Positions 50,536 through 59,502 of a stretch of DNA of 64,000 nucleotides are shown piece after piece (the first letter of the stretch is position 1; each line of letters starts with the position of its first letter). The translations under genes were made by a program, and so were the position numbers. Under the pieces are notes generated by a model. That model made no database searches, had not been told where the DNA came from, and saw only the letters and a list, made by a program, of their open reading frames with translations. Location: NCBI RefSeq assembly GCF_016195855.1, contig NZ_JACPYU010000014.1, positions 1 through 64,000 on the forward strand, in the 5' to 3' direction. This stretch comes from Aquabacterium sp. (GTDB lineage Bacteria; Pseudomonadota; Gammaproteobacteria; Burkholderiales; Burkholderiaceae_C).

Positions 50536-52632
50536 TCAGCGACCACGCAGGAAGAGGGCGTCGAGTTCTTTCAACGTGAGCTGGCGCCAGGTCGGGCGGC
50601 CATGATTGCACTGATCTGCGCGCTCGGTGGCTTCCATGTCGCGCAGCAGGGCATTCATCTCGGTCAGGGTCAGGCGGCGGTTGGCACGCACCGCGCCATG
50701 GCAGGCCATGGTGGCCAGCAGCTCATGCTGGGCGCGCTTGATCACGTCGCTGGCATCGATCTGGGCCAGCTCGGCCAGCACCGAGCGCGTGAGCTCCACG
50801 CCGTCGGCTTGCGTCAGGGCCATGGGTAGCGAGCGCACGGCCAGCTTGCCCGGGCCAATGGCGTCGACGTCCAGGCCCAGGGACAACAAGGCATCACGCT
50901 GGGTCTCGGCCGTGGCAATTTCTTGCGGGTTCGCGGCAAAGGTCAGCGGGATCAGCAGGGGCTGGCTCTCCAGGCGTTCATGGGCGAGCTGGGCCTTGAG
51001 GCGCTCGTACACCACGCGTTCGTGCGCGGCGTGCATGTCCACGATGATCAGGCCCTTGGCGTTTTCTGCCAGCACGTAGATGCCACCGATCTGGGCCACC
51101 GCACGGCCCAGGGGCCACTCGTGGGTGTCGTCCATCTGGTCCATCTGGGCAGCTTGGGCAAGCTGTGCCGTGGATGGCCGTTGCGTCGGTACCATCGAGT
51201 TGGCCCAGCTCGCATCGCTGAGTTGCGACGACAAGCTCGGCGTGTTGGCGGCCTCTGCGTTGCGTGGCGCGATGGCGAGTTCACCATCGTCCTGCGTGGC
51301 GGCCACGACGCGCGGCAGGCTCAGGTCGGCAAAGGGGGCTGGGGCCGATGCGGCTGACGAGGTCGACAAGACCGTGGGGCCCGAGGGCGCGGCCTGCTGA
51401 CCTGGCCAGCCTGCCCAGCGGCGCTCGGGTGCACTGTCTTGCACGCGGGCCCAGGGCAGGGCGGTTTGCTGGGTCGGGCTGGTGAGCGCTGGGGTGGCTG
51501 CGTCAGCTGAAGGCGCATCGGGCGCTGTCGGCGTGGCGCTGCCGTCTGCTGCCCTGTCGTTTGTGCCCGGCTGTGGCTGTGCCGCACGCGACAGGGCCAG
51601 CGAGGCCTCGACCGCACGGCGCGCGGCCTGGTGCACCTGGCGCGAATCACGGAAGCGCACTTCGATCTTGGTCGGGTGCACGTTCACGTCCACCAGCTCC
51701 GGCGCGATCTCGATGAACAGGGCGTAGGTGGGTTGGCGAGAGCCGTGCAGCACGTCTTCATAGGCCGAGCGCACGCCGTGGGCCAGCAGCTTGTCACGCA
51801 CATAACGGCCGTTGACGTAGCAGTATTGCCAGTCGGCACGCGAGCGCGCGGCGTCGGGCAGGCCGGCGCGGCCATGGATGCGCATGGGGCCGATGCTCAG
51901 GTCCACCTCGCGGCTGGTGCGCACGAATTCGTCGCCCAGCACGTCGGCCAGGCGTTGGGCGGGTGTGCCGGGGCGCAGTTGTTCCACCAGCTTGCCTTCG
52001 TGCCAGACGCTGAAGCCCACATCGGGCCGCGCCAGGGCATGGCGACGCACGGCCTCCAGGCAATGCGCCAGCTCGGTGGCGTCGCTCTTGAGGAACTTGC
52101 GGCGGGCAGGCGTGCTGAAGAACAGCTCGCGCACTTCCACGCTGGTGCCCACGGCGCGGGCGGCCGGGCTCAACTCGCCAGAGCGTGCATCCAGCCGATG
52201 GGCATGGGCCGCGTCAGGCGTGCGGCTGGACAAGGAGGTGTCTGACACCGAGGAGATGGCGGCCAGTGCCTCGCCCCGGAAACCCATGGTGGCCACGTGT
52301 TCCAGGTCGTCGAGCGAGCGGATCTTGCTGGTGGCGTGCCGGCGCAGCGCCAAGGGCAGCTCGGCCACGGGGATGCCGCAGCCATCGTCTTCCACCAGGA
52401 TCTGGCGCACGCCGCCGGCCAGCAGCTTGACCGTGATCTGGCTGGCGCCGGAGTCCAGCGCGTTGTCGACCAGTTCGCGCACCACCGAAGCGGGGCGCTC
52501 CACCACTTCGCCGGCTGCGATCTGGCTGATCAGCTCATCGGGCAGCTCCAGGATGCTGCGGCGGGGCGCGGCTTGGCCGGGGGCGGTTGCGTTGTCCGAA
52601 AAAGCAGGGTCTCGAGCGGGCTCAGGCGTCAT
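50536..52632 (-). CDS. mutL: DNA mismatch repair protein MutL
   Basis: A 698-residue GHL ATPase. The N-terminal ATPase holds [42 protein letters not shown] and [16 protein letters not shown] Pro/Ala-rich linker runs from about residue 345 to 480. The C-terminal dimerisation domain keeps the endonuclease motif pattern [12 protein letters not shown] (Met where Gln is usual), [11 protein letters not shown] and CNHGRPTW, so nicking activity is plausible. No mutH is visible. The gene is about 30 bases upstream of the pseudouridine synthase on the same strand. Confidence 0.96.
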   Translation of the reverse strand: MTPEPARDPAFSDNATAPGQAAPRRSILELPDELISQIAAGEVVERPASVVRELVDNALDSGASQITVKLLAGGVRQILVEDDGCGIPVAELPLALRRHATSKIRSLDDLEHVATMGFRGEALAAISSVSDTSLSSRTPDAAHAHRLDARSGELSPAARAVGTSVEVRELFFSTPARRKFLKSDATELAHCLEAVRRHALARPDVGFSVWHEGKLVEQLRPGTPAQRLADVLGDEFVRTSREVDLSIGPMRIHGRAGLPDAARSRADWQYCYVNGRYVRDKLLAHGVRSAYEDVLHGSRQPTYALFIEIAPELVDVNVHPTKIEVRFRDSRQVHQAARRAVEASLALSRAAQPQPGTNDRAADGSATPTAPDAPSADAATPALTSPTQQTALPWARVQDSAPERRWAGWPGQQAAPSGPTVLSTSSAASAPAPFADLSLPRVVAATQDDGELAIAPRNAEAANTPSLSSQLSDASWANSMVPTQRPSTAQLAQAAQMDQMDDTHEWPLGRAVAQIGGIYVLAENAKGLIIVDMHAAHERVVYERLKAQLAHERLESQPLLIPLTFAANPQEIATAETQRDALLSLGLDVDAIGPGKLAVRSLPMALTQADGVELTRSVLAELAQIDASDVIKRAQHELLATMACHGAVRANRRLTLTEMNALLRDMEATERADQCNHGRPTWRQLTLKELDALFLRGR

Positions 52633-52702
52633 CCCGCTATTGTAGGAGGCCCTCGCCCCGGGGGGAGGAGCGCGTCATCAATCCCGGCCATAATGCGCCG
52701 CC

Positions 52703-53356
52703 ATGGACATCGCACACTTTCTGATTGATTTCATCCTGCACGTCGACAAGCACCTGATGGTCTTCGTTCAGGATTTTGGGCCCTGGGTCTATGCCCTGCT
52801 GTTCCTGATCATCTTTGTCGAAACCGGCGTGGTGGTCATGCCCTTCCTGCCGGGTGACTCGCTGCTGTTCGTGGTGGGCACACTGTGCGGCCTGGGCATG
52901 ATGAGCCTGCCCTTGTCCATCGGCTTGCTGACCGTGGCAGCGATCGCGGGCAACCAGAGCAATTACGCGATCGGGCGCAAGCTGGGGCCCAAGGTCTTCC
53001 AGTGGGAGCAGTCACGCTTTTTCAACAAGAAGGCGTTCGAGCAGGCTCACGCTTTCTATGAGCAATATGGCGGCATCACCATCGTGATCGCGCGCTTCAT
53101 GCCTTTCCTGCGCACCTTCGCGCCCTTTGTGGCCGGTGTGTCGGCCATGAGCCGTGGCAAGTTCACCTTCTATGACGTGACTGGTGGCACCTTGTGGGTG
53201 GCTGGCGTCACGCTGGCAGGCTACTTCTTCGGCAACATCCCCTTCGTCAAGACGCACCTGGACAAGATCATCTGGGCGATGATCCTGATCCCTGGGCTGG
53301 TGGCCATCTTTGGCGCCTGGCGCGCTGGCCGCAAGGCGGCTGCCACTGCGGCCTGA
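52703..53356 (+). CDS. DedA family inner membrane protein
   Basis: A 217-residue membrane protein with about four to five hydrophobic segments. FVETGVVVMPFLPGDSLLFVVGTL, AIAGNQSNYAIGRKLG and RFMPFLRTFAPFVAGVSAMSRGKFTFYDVTGGTLWVAGVTLAGYFFGN match DedA (SNARE-associated). These proteins help maintain membrane homeostasis and undecaprenyl-phosphate recycling. It lies divergent from mutL (70-base gap) and convergent with amiC. Confidence 0.93.
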   Translation: MDIAHFLIDFILHVDKHLMVFVQDFGPWVYALLFLIIFVETGVVVMPFLPGDSLLFVVGTLCGLGMMSLPLSIGLLTVAAIAGNQSNYAIGRKLGPKVFQWEQSRFFNKKAFEQAHAFYEQYGGITIVIARFMPFLRTFAPFVAGVSAMSRGKFTFYDVTGGTLWVAGVTLAGYFFGNIPFVKTHLDKIIWAMILIPGLVAIFGAWRAGRKAAATAA

Positions 53357-53409
53357 GCATATTGCTGTCTACCTGACGGTGATGGCCGCCTTGCCGGGGG
53401 CCATCCAGC

Positions 53410-54975
53410 TCACAAAGCGCGGTTGCGCGCGAGCGGCGGGTTCTTGGCGAAGTAGCGCTGGATGCCTTGTAGCAGGGCATCGGCCAGGTCGCTCTGGTAA
53501 TCGTCGTCCTGGAGCTTGGACTCTTCTTCGGGGTTCGAGATGAAGCCCGTCTCCACCAGGATGGAGGGGATGTCCGGCGCCTTGAGCACGGCAAACCCGG
53601 CCTGCTCGACCTTGCCCCGGTGCAGCTTGCCGATCTTGCCCAGGTGGCCCAGCACGGCGTTGCCCAGCTTGAGGCTGTCCTTGATCTGGGCGGTGGTGGA
53701 CATGTCGAGCAGGGCGCGCATCACGGTGGCGTCCTTGTTCTTGATGTTGACACCACCAACCTGATCCGATGCGTTTTCCTTCTTGGCCATCCAGCGTGCG
53801 GCTGCACTGGATGCGCCCGTCTCGGACAAGGCAAACACCGACGCGCCCCGCGCCAGCGGGTTCATGAAGGCATCGGCGTGAATGGACACGAACAGGTCGG
53901 CTTGCACGCGGCGCGCCTTGACCACCCGCTCGTGCAGGGGCACGAAGTAGTCTGACTCGCGTGTGAGCATGGCCCGCATGCCCGGCTGGGCATTGATCAG
54001 GGCGCGCAGCTTGTGCGCCACCTTCAGCACCACGTCTTTTTCATACAAGCCGCTGGGGCCGACCGCGCCGGGGTCTTCACCGCCATGGCCGGCATCCAGG
54101 GCCACGATCACCAGGCGCTGTGCACCGGCTTTGGCGTTGCCAACCGGGGCGTTGTCGCGCTCATCGGCGGGTTTGTCAGGGCCCTTGTCAGCCAGCTTGT
54201 CAGCCGCGCCCTTGTCACCGGGGCGGGCCGGTGTGGCCTTGGCCACGGCCTTGTCGCCGGCTTGCGGGGCCCGCTTGAGCCCGCCAATGAAGTCACCCAG
54301 CGCATCGTTCATGGCATCGGCGGCCTGATCGGACTGGGCGCCGGGCAGGGCGGGGCGCGCGGCGTTGCCGGAGGTGCCCGGCGCCGACATGTAGGCGCCA
54401 GGGCTGCTGCCGGCTGGGGGCGCGCCATTGCCATTGGCCGGCACATTGCTGGCCGCGGCGCTGGCGCCACTGGCTGCGGCCGATGGTGCCGGCGCGGTAG
54501 ACGGGGCTTGCTGCAGCGCCAGCTTGGGGTCGGCCGCCTGGGTTGGGTACAGGTCAAAAACCAGCCGATGCTGGTAGGCCGCCACCGGTGGCAGGCCAAA
54601 CACCTGCGGCTTGATGCCCTGCTTGAGGTCCAGCACCAGGCGGGCCACCTTGGGGCGGTTCTGGCCCACGCGCACACCGGCGATGTAGGGGTCGTCTGCC
54701 CGCACCTTGCTGACGATCTCGCGCAGCTGCGGGCTGATCTCCAGCCCTTCGATGTCGATGACCAGGCGGGTGGGGTTGGCCACCGAGAAGAAGGTGGCGT
54801 TGAGCGGGATGTCCGATTCCAGCGTGACGCGGGTGTAGTCGGCCGCCGGCCAGACGCGCACGGCCAGCAGCTGCGCGCCAAAGGCGAGCTCCTGGGGGCC
54901 CAGCACCATGATCAGGGTGCCGCCCAGTGCCTGCTTGAGCAGGCGCCGACGATGCGCTTGATGTGGTTTATCCAT
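53410..54975 (-). CDS. amiC: N-acetylmuramoyl-L-alanine amidase AmiC (AMIN plus amidase_3)
   Basis: Splits daughter-cell peptidoglycan at division. 521 residues from ATG 54975 (MDKPHQAHRRRLLKQALGGTLIMVLG), a twin-arginine type signal (RRRLLK before a hydrophobic stretch), as in AmiA/AmiC. The AMIN domain (residues about 25-140) directs it to the septum. A Pro/Ala/Lys-rich linker follows. The C-terminal zinc amidase has ALDAGHGGEDPGAVG, VSIHADAFMNP and SILVETGFISNP. Overlaps the tsaE stop by eight bases. Confidence 0.94.
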   Translation of the reverse strand: MDKPHQAHRRRLLKQALGGTLIMVLGPQELAFGAQLLAVRVWPAADYTRVTLESDIPLNATFFSVANPTRLVIDIEGLEISPQLREIVSKVRADDPYIAGVRVGQNRPKVARLVLDLKQGIKPQVFGLPPVAAYQHRLVFDLYPTQAADPKLALQQAPSTAPAPSAAASGASAAASNVPANGNGAPPAGSSPGAYMSAPGTSGNAARPALPGAQSDQAADAMNDALGDFIGGLKRAPQAGDKAVAKATPARPGDKGAADKLADKGPDKPADERDNAPVGNAKAGAQRLVIVALDAGHGGEDPGAVGPSGLYEKDVVLKVAHKLRALINAQPGMRAMLTRESDYFVPLHERVVKARRVQADLFVSIHADAFMNPLARGASVFALSETGASSAAARWMAKKENASDQVGGVNIKNKDATVMRALLDMSTTAQIKDSLKLGNAVLGHLGKIGKLHRGKVEQAGFAVLKAPDIPSILVETGFISNPEEESKLQDDDYQSDLADALLQGIQRYFAKNPPLARNRAL

Positions 54976-55546
54976 GAGCCTGCGCTCCTGCTGGTGCCGC
55001 GGCGGGCGGGGCACTCAAGGCCCCCGGCGCCTGCAGGGCCATCAAGGCCTGCTGTCCGGCAGGGCTGAACGCCTCGACACGCACCGTGCGCTGTTCGCCC
55101 TGATCGGTCTGAGGTGGTGGCTGGATGTGGATTTGCAAGTCGGCACGTGGCAGCAGGCCCGCTGCCTTCTCGGGCCATTCAGCCAGCTTCAGGCCGGGCG
55201 CGGCAAACAGGTCGCGAAAGCCGGCGTCTTCCCACTCTTGCGGGTCATTGAAGCGGTAGAAATCAAAATGGTGAATGGCCATGCCAGGTGCGTCATGCGG
55301 TTCGACCACGGCATAACTGGGGCTCTTGATGCGCCCTTGCACACCCAGCGCACGCAACAGGTGGCGGGTAAAGGTGGTCTTGCCTGCGCCCAGCGTGCCG
55401 TGCAGCTCGATATAGGCTGATTCACCCGCCAGCAGGCCGGGTTGCATGGCCTGGGCCAGCTCAGCGGCCATGGCTGCGCACGCGGCTTCATCGGTCCAGA
55501 TGAAGTCGCCCACCGCGACAGGCGGTTTGGCCAGGTTGGCCGGCAT
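54968..55546 (-). CDS. tsaE: tRNA t6A biosynthesis ATPase TsaE
   Basis: TsaE is the ATPase of the TsaB-TsaD-TsaE complex that makes t6A37 in ANN-decoding tRNAs. The P-loop is HGTLGAGKTTFTRHLLRALG with later SPSYAVVEPH and DFYRFNDPQEWEDAGF. The frame also opens at ATG 55582, but that start would overlap queG, so I use ATG 55546, which leaves 192 residues and still a 20-residue longer N-terminus than E. coli. Followed by overlapping amiC, as in the conserved tsaE-amiB/C pair. Confidence 0.93.
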   Translation of the reverse strand: MPANLAKPPVAVGDFIWTDEAACAAMAAELAQAMQPGLLAGESAYIELHGTLGAGKTTFTRHLLRALGVQGRIKSPSYAVVEPHDAPGMAIHHFDFYRFNDPQEWEDAGFRDLFAAPGLKLAEWPEKAAGLLPRADLQIHIQPPPQTDQGEQRTVRVEAFSPAGQQALMALQAPGALSAPPAAAPAGAQAHG

Positions 55547-55573
55547 GGCATCCGGGCTTGCTACGATCGTCAC

Positions 55574-56743
55574 ATGCGTCATGTACTTCAGTCACCCCTT
55601 CCGGGCGCTCATCCGGGGGAATCGGGCCGGGCGGCCGACCTCGCGCAGGTCATGGCCCTCTTGCGCCAATGGGCGACAGAACTGGGATTTTCTCAGATTG
55701 GCGTAGCTGATGTGGATTTGTCAAGTGCCGAGGCCCCTTTGATGGACTGGCTGGCGCGCGGTTTCCACGGGGACATGCACTACATGGCCAGCCATGGACT
55801 CAAGCGGGCCAGGCCTGCCGAGCTGGTGCCGGGCACGGTTCGGGTCATCACGGCGCGCATGGATTATCTGCCCGCGAGCCTGCCTGCGCAGCCTGGTGAA
55901 TGGCAGCGCATCGAATGGGATCGCCTGAGCCGGCCTGCCGCCGCGGCGGTGTCCATGTACGCCCGGGGGCGGGACTATCACAAGGTGCTGCGCGCCCGCT
56001 TGCAGAAGCTGGCAGACAAACTGGCCGAGTTGATCGGGCCTTTCGGGCACCGCGTGTTCACGGATTCTGCGCCGGTGCTGGAGGTGGAACTGGCCAGCCG
56101 CAGCGGCCTGGGATGGCGCGGTAAACACACGCTGCTGCTCACTCGTGATGCGGGCTCGGCCTTCTTCCTGGGCGAGATTTTTGTCGACATTCCCTTGCCG
56201 CTGACGGAAGCGGAAACGGCGCACTGCGGCTCCTGCAGCGCCTGCATCGACGTCTGCCCGACGCAGGCCATCGTGGGCGAACGCCTGGTGGATGCGCGCC
56301 GTTGCATCTCTTACCTCACGATCGAGCAGGGCGGCCCCATCCCGTTGGCGCTGCGGCCTTTGATGGGCAACCGCATCTACGGTTGTGACGATTGCCAGCT
56401 GATCTGCCCCTGGAACAAGTTTGCCCGCCGCGCGGTGCTGCCGGACTTCGATGTGCGGCCGGCGCTGGCCAACCCCGATCTGCTGCAACTGTGGTCCTGG
56501 GATGAGGCCACCTTCCTGCGCTTGACCGAAGGCAGCCCGATCAGGCGCATCGGCTTTGCGAGTTGGCAGCGCAACATCGCGGTGGCCTTGGGCAATGCCT
56601 TGCGCGGTGATCTGGATGAGGCCACGCGCCTGGCGATGCGGGACGCGCTGTCGCAGTGGTTGCGCCAGCCGCCAGTGGGGACGGACGTGGCACTGGTGGG
56701 CGAGCACGTTCAGTGGGCGCTGGCGCAAGCGGCTGCGGCCTGA
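55574..56743 (+). CDS. queG: Epoxyqueuosine reductase QueG
   Basis: Last step of queuosine synthesis: reduces epoxyqueuosine in tRNA using cobalamin and iron-sulfur clusters. 389 residues; HCGSCSACIDVCPTQAIVGERLVDARRCISYLTIEQGGPIPLAL and GCDDCQLICPWNKFA hold the two 4Fe-4S motifs. ELGFSQIGVADVDLSSAEAPLMDWLARGFHGDMHYMASHG is the family N-terminal domain. ATG at 55574 gives a 27-residue lead; no alternative start with better support is visible. Its 5' end nearly abuts tsaE. Confidence 0.95.
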   Translation: MRHVLQSPLPGAHPGESGRAADLAQVMALLRQWATELGFSQIGVADVDLSSAEAPLMDWLARGFHGDMHYMASHGLKRARPAELVPGTVRVITARMDYLPASLPAQPGEWQRIEWDRLSRPAAAAVSMYARGRDYHKVLRARLQKLADKLAELIGPFGHRVFTDSAPVLEVELASRSGLGWRGKHTLLLTRDAGSAFFLGEIFVDIPLPLTEAETAHCGSCSACIDVCPTQAIVGERLVDARRCISYLTIEQGGPIPLALRPLMGNRIYGCDDCQLICPWNKFARRAVLPDFDVRPALANPDLLQLWSWDEATFLRLTEGSPIRRIGFASWQRNIAVALGNALRGDLDEATRLAMRDALSQWLRQPPVGTDVALVGEHVQWALAQAAAA

Positions 56744-56755
56744 TCACGCGCCGCC

Positions 56756-58024
56756 TCAGGGCTGCGCCTGCGCACGCGCCAGCAGCACCGCCCGCTCGCG
56801 CTCATTGCCGGCCAACTCTGCCGCGCGCAAGAAGGCTTCACGTGCCTCATCCATTCGGCCCAGCTTGTGCAGCAAGTCGCCTTGCACGGCGGGCAGCCAG
56901 TGGTAGTGCCGCAGCGCCTTGTCATCCAGCAAGGCGTCGAGCACGGCCAGGCCCGCGGCGGGCCCCTGCGCCATGCCGACAGCCACCGCACGGTTGAGCT
57001 CGACCACCGGCGAGGGCGCCACCCGCATCAGCTCGGCATACAGCGCCGCAATGCGCGCCCAGTCGGTGGCCTGGGCGCTGGGTGCGCGCGCGTGGCAGGC
57101 GGCGATCTCGGCCTGCAATCGATAGTTGCCCACAGGCTGGTGCAGGGCCTGGGAGCGTTCGAGGGCAGCCAGGCCCCGGCGGATGAGCAGGTGATCCCAG
57201 CGCGCGCGGTTCTGGTCGGCCAGCAAGATGGCCTGACCTTGCGCATCCACACGGGCGGCCAGGCGTGAGGCCTGGATCTCCATCAGGGCGACCAGGCCAT
57301 GTACCTCGGCCAGATTCGGTGCCAGCTCGGCCAGCGTGCGGCCCAGTCGCAGGGCCTCGTCGCACAGCGCCGGGCGCATCCAGTCGCCGCCGCTGGTGGC
57401 GGTGTAGCCCTCGTTGAAGATGAGGTAGACCACCTCCAGCACGGAGGGCAGGCGCTCGGGCAGGGCCGGCCCACGCGGCACCTCGAACGGCACCTTGGCC
57501 TGGCTCAGGCTGCGCTTGGCGCGCACGATGCGTTGTGCCACGGTGGGCTCGGGCACGAGGTAGGCACGGGCGATCTCGTGCGTGGTCAGACCGCCCAGCA
57601 GCTTGAGTGTCAAAGCCACCCGGGCTTCGGTGGACAGGATCGGGTGGCAGGCCGTGAAGATCAGGCGCAGCAGGTCGTCGCCGATGTCATCCTGCCGCGC
57701 GGCGTCCAGCGCATCCACGAAGTCAGGCACGGTCAAGGCCTCCAGCGCTTCCAGGTCACGCGCCAGGTCTTCATGCCGGGCCTCGGCCATCTGGCGGTGG
57801 CGCAGGTAATCCAGCGCGCGGTTGCGGGCGGTGGTCATCAACCAGGCCGCAGGGTTGTCGGGCGGCCCGTCAAGTGGCCAACGCTCCAAGGCGGCCACCA
57901 GCGCGTCCTGCGCCAGCTCTTCAGCCACGCCCAGGTCGCGCACGCGCCGCGCCACCGTGGCCACGATGCGCGCCGACTCGATGCGCCAGACAGCGGCGAT
58001 GGTGTCGTGAACCTGGGAGTGCAT
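56756..58024 (-). CDS. ECF42-type RNA polymerase sigma factor with C-terminal TPR-like extension
   Basis: A 422-residue sigma factor. Region 2 lies in residues 5-75 (RIVATVARRVRDLGVAEELAQDALVAALERWPLDGPPDNPAAWLMTTARNRALDYLR) and region 4 about 115-175 (TLKLLGGLTTHEIARAYLVPEPTVAQRIVRAKRSL). Beyond it is a long helical extension (DUF6596-like, TPR-type) with NEGYTATSGGDWMRPALCDEALRLGR and PVVELNRAVAVGMAQGP. That layout, next to YciI proteins carrying the DGPF motif, matches ECF42, where the extension substitutes for an anti-sigma factor. Targets probably include the neighbouring genes. No anti-sigma gene is seen. Confidence 0.92.
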   Translation of the reverse strand: MHSQVHDTIAAVWRIESARIVATVARRVRDLGVAEELAQDALVAALERWPLDGPPDNPAAWLMTTARNRALDYLRHRQMAEARHEDLARDLEALEALTVPDFVDALDAARQDDIGDDLLRLIFTACHPILSTEARVALTLKLLGGLTTHEIARAYLVPEPTVAQRIVRAKRSLSQAKVPFEVPRGPALPERLPSVLEVVYLIFNEGYTATSGGDWMRPALCDEALRLGRTLAELAPNLAEVHGLVALMEIQASRLAARVDAQGQAILLADQNRARWDHLLIRRGLAALERSQALHQPVGNYRLQAEIAACHARAPSAQATDWARIAALYAELMRVAPSPVVELNRAVAVGMAQGPAAGLAVLDALLDDKALRHYHWLPAVQGDLLHKLGRMDEAREAFLRAAELAGNERERAVLLARAQAQP

Positions 58025-58033
58025 GCGCCTTTT

Positions 58034-58063
58034 TTACATCGATTCCTACATCTCTTTCTACAT
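58034..58063. repeat. Three TACATC repeats at 12-base period before the sigma-factor gene
   Basis: TACATC at 58034, 58046 and 58058, each 12 bases apart. They span the region between the VOC stop and the sigma ATG (minus strand GATGTA units, followed by AAAAAAGG). They may be a regulator-binding array or slippage remnant. Confidence 0.4.
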
Positions 58064-58468
58064 CTGCTGAGGCGCGGCGCTCATATCCATGTAGAACACC
58101 TCCCACTGGTGCCCGTCCAGGTCGGCAAAACCATGCTGGTACATGAAACCGTGGTCCTTGGGCTCGTTGGGCGTGGTGCCTCCGGCGGCCACAGCCTTGC
58201 TCACCATGGCCTGGACTTCTTCGCGGCTGTCGCAGGACAGGGCGATCAGCACCTCGGTGGCCTTCTTGGCATCGCAGATGGGCAGCTTGGTGAAACCCTG
58301 GAAGAAGGGCTCGACCAGCAGCATGGCGTAGATGTTCTCGGCGATCTCGAGGCTTGCGCCATGCTCGTTGGTGAAGCGCGGGTTGAACTTCAGGCCCAGG
58401 GCTTCGAAGAAGGCCTTCGAGCGGGGCAGGTCCTTGACGGGCAGGTTGACGAAGATTTGTCTGATCAT
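58058..58468 (-). CDS. VOC superfamily protein (glyoxalase/bleomycin-resistance-like), sigma-cassette member
   Basis: A 136-residue VOC protein: IFVNLPVKDLPRSKAFFEALGLKFNPRFTNEHGASLEI, and a C-terminal FADLDGHQWEVFYMDMS. Glu residues of the WEVF strand are candidate metal ligands, but a complete His/Glu set is not evident. Such proteins are regularly found with ECF sigma factors and YciI genes; the chemistry is unknown. The gene is 33 bases upstream of the sigma-factor start, probably co-transcribed. Confidence 0.85.
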   Translation of the reverse strand: MIRQIFVNLPVKDLPRSKAFFEALGLKFNPRFTNEHGASLEIAENIYAMLLVEPFFQGFTKLPICDAKKATEVLIALSCDSREEVQAMVSKAVAAGGTTPNEPKDHGFMYQHGFADLDGHQWEVFYMDMSAAPQQM

Positions 58469-58496
58469 GATGGGCTTCCTGTGTCAGATGTGTTGG

Positions 58497-58934
58497 TCAG
58501 TTGGGTTTGTTCATGGCGTCCATGGCCTTGAATTTGTCGAGGGCCTCGCTGGGCGTGAAGTCATCCAGCTCGAACAGTTCACGCACCTCGACAATGGCCT
58601 CGGCGCCTGCGCGCACGGGGTTGGGAAAGCGCCGGCTCCACTCCAGGGCTTCTTCACGCGAGCGCACCTGGATGAGTGTGTAGCCCGCGATCAGCTCCTT
58701 GGCTTCGGCAAACGGGCCGTCCACGACGCGGCGGCTTTCCTTGCCGCCTTCCTGGCCGTAGTGGATGCGCCAGCCCGTGCGGCTGGGCTTGAGGCCCGTG
58801 CCATCCAGCAGCACACCGGCCTTGGCCAGCTCTTCGTGGTAGGTAGCCATGGCGGCCATCACGGCGGGGTCCGGGTCGGGCTGCACCTCGGCTTCGAACT
58901 CGGGGCAGGACTTCACGATGATCATGAATCGCAT
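58497..58934 (-). CDS. YciI family (DGPF motif) protein
   Basis: A 145-residue protein with the diagnostic VVDGPFAEAKELIAGYTLIQVRSREEALEWSRRF. DGPF proteins are ferredoxin-like alpha/beta proteins with unproven function, and their genes accompany ECF42 sigma factors. Followed by the VOC gene at 58058 (28-base gap) and preceded by another VOC gene (12-base gap) on the same strand. Confidence 0.88.
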   Translation of the reverse strand: MRFMIIVKSCPEFEAEVQPDPDPAVMAAMATYHEELAKAGVLLDGTGLKPSRTGWRIHYGQEGGKESRRVVDGPFAEAKELIAGYTLIQVRSREEALEWSRRFPNPVRAGAEAIVEVRELFELDDFTPSEALDKFKAMDAMNKPN

Positions 58935-58946
58935 GGGCTGCTCCTT

Positions 58947-59372
58947 TCAGGCCGGCATCAAGGGTTGGATGATGCTGTTGCGGTTGCCTTCGGTGTCCAT
59001 GAAGGAGACGTATTCGCCCACGCCGGGGATGGTCATGGGCTCGCCCATCACTTCGCCGCCCGCCGCGTTGACGCGTTTCATGGCCGCGCGGATGTCGTCC
59101 ACACCCATGACCACCGAGGGGTGCTGCATGGGCCAGTCAGGCTTGAAGGGGAACAGGCCACCGTTGATGGCGCCCATGGACGCATGCGGTGGCAGGCCAG
59201 GTCGTGTGCCCGGGGCGGCAGTGGTGACCAGCAGGTAGTCGCCCATCTCGGGGCCCAGCTTCTGGCATTGCCAGCCGAAGGCCTCGGCATAGAAGCGGGC
59301 GGCGCGATCGCGGTCGCGGTACGGCATCTCGAAGTGCACCACGGGGCACATGGGAACGGTCGGGTTCGTCAT
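58947..59372 (-). CDS. VOC superfamily protein, sigma-cassette member
   Basis: A 141-residue VOC protein starting at ATG 59372 (MTNPTVPMCPVVHFEMPYRDRDRAARFYAEAFGWQCQKLG). It is longer as an open frame to 59591, but that extension lacks coding character. The GVDDIRAAMKRVNAAGGEVMGEPMTIPGVGEYVSFMDTEGN pattern matches PhnB/glyoxalase-like members. A candidate ECF42 promoter lies about 80 bases upstream. No catalytic role assigned. Confidence 0.85.
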   Translation of the reverse strand: MTNPTVPMCPVVHFEMPYRDRDRAARFYAEAFGWQCQKLGPEMGDYLLVTTAAPGTRPGLPPHASMGAINGGLFPFKPDWPMQHPSVVMGVDDIRAAMKRVNAAGGEVMGEPMTIPGVGEYVSFMDTEGNRNSIIQPLMPA

Positions 59373-59450
59373 GGTGAGTCTCTCCACTTGAGCGACGACG
59401 CCCTGGCCGGTGCCTGATGCCCGGTGCTTCAATTGCGTCGTCATGGGTAC

Positions 59451-59477
59451 GACGAAGCAGGCTGTCGACAATCGACA
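59451..59477 (-). promoter_or_regulatory. Candidate ECF42 promoter before the VOC gene at 59372
   Basis: On the minus strand TGTCGA (59472-59477), 17 bases, CGTC (59451-59454). TGTCGA is also the arm of a perfect palindrome GCTGTCGA-CAA-TCGACAGC at 59461-59479. ECF42 promoters are reported with TGTCGA as -35 element. It lies in the 130-base gap between the YciI gene at 59503 and the VOC gene. Confidence 0.5.
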
Positions 59478-59502
59478 GCTTCGGCTTAGGTGAAAACCCG
59501 GA

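Noticed and set aside
50616-55068. Several long plus-strand frames opposite mutL and amiC
   Set aside because: All are reverse shadows of well-supported genes.
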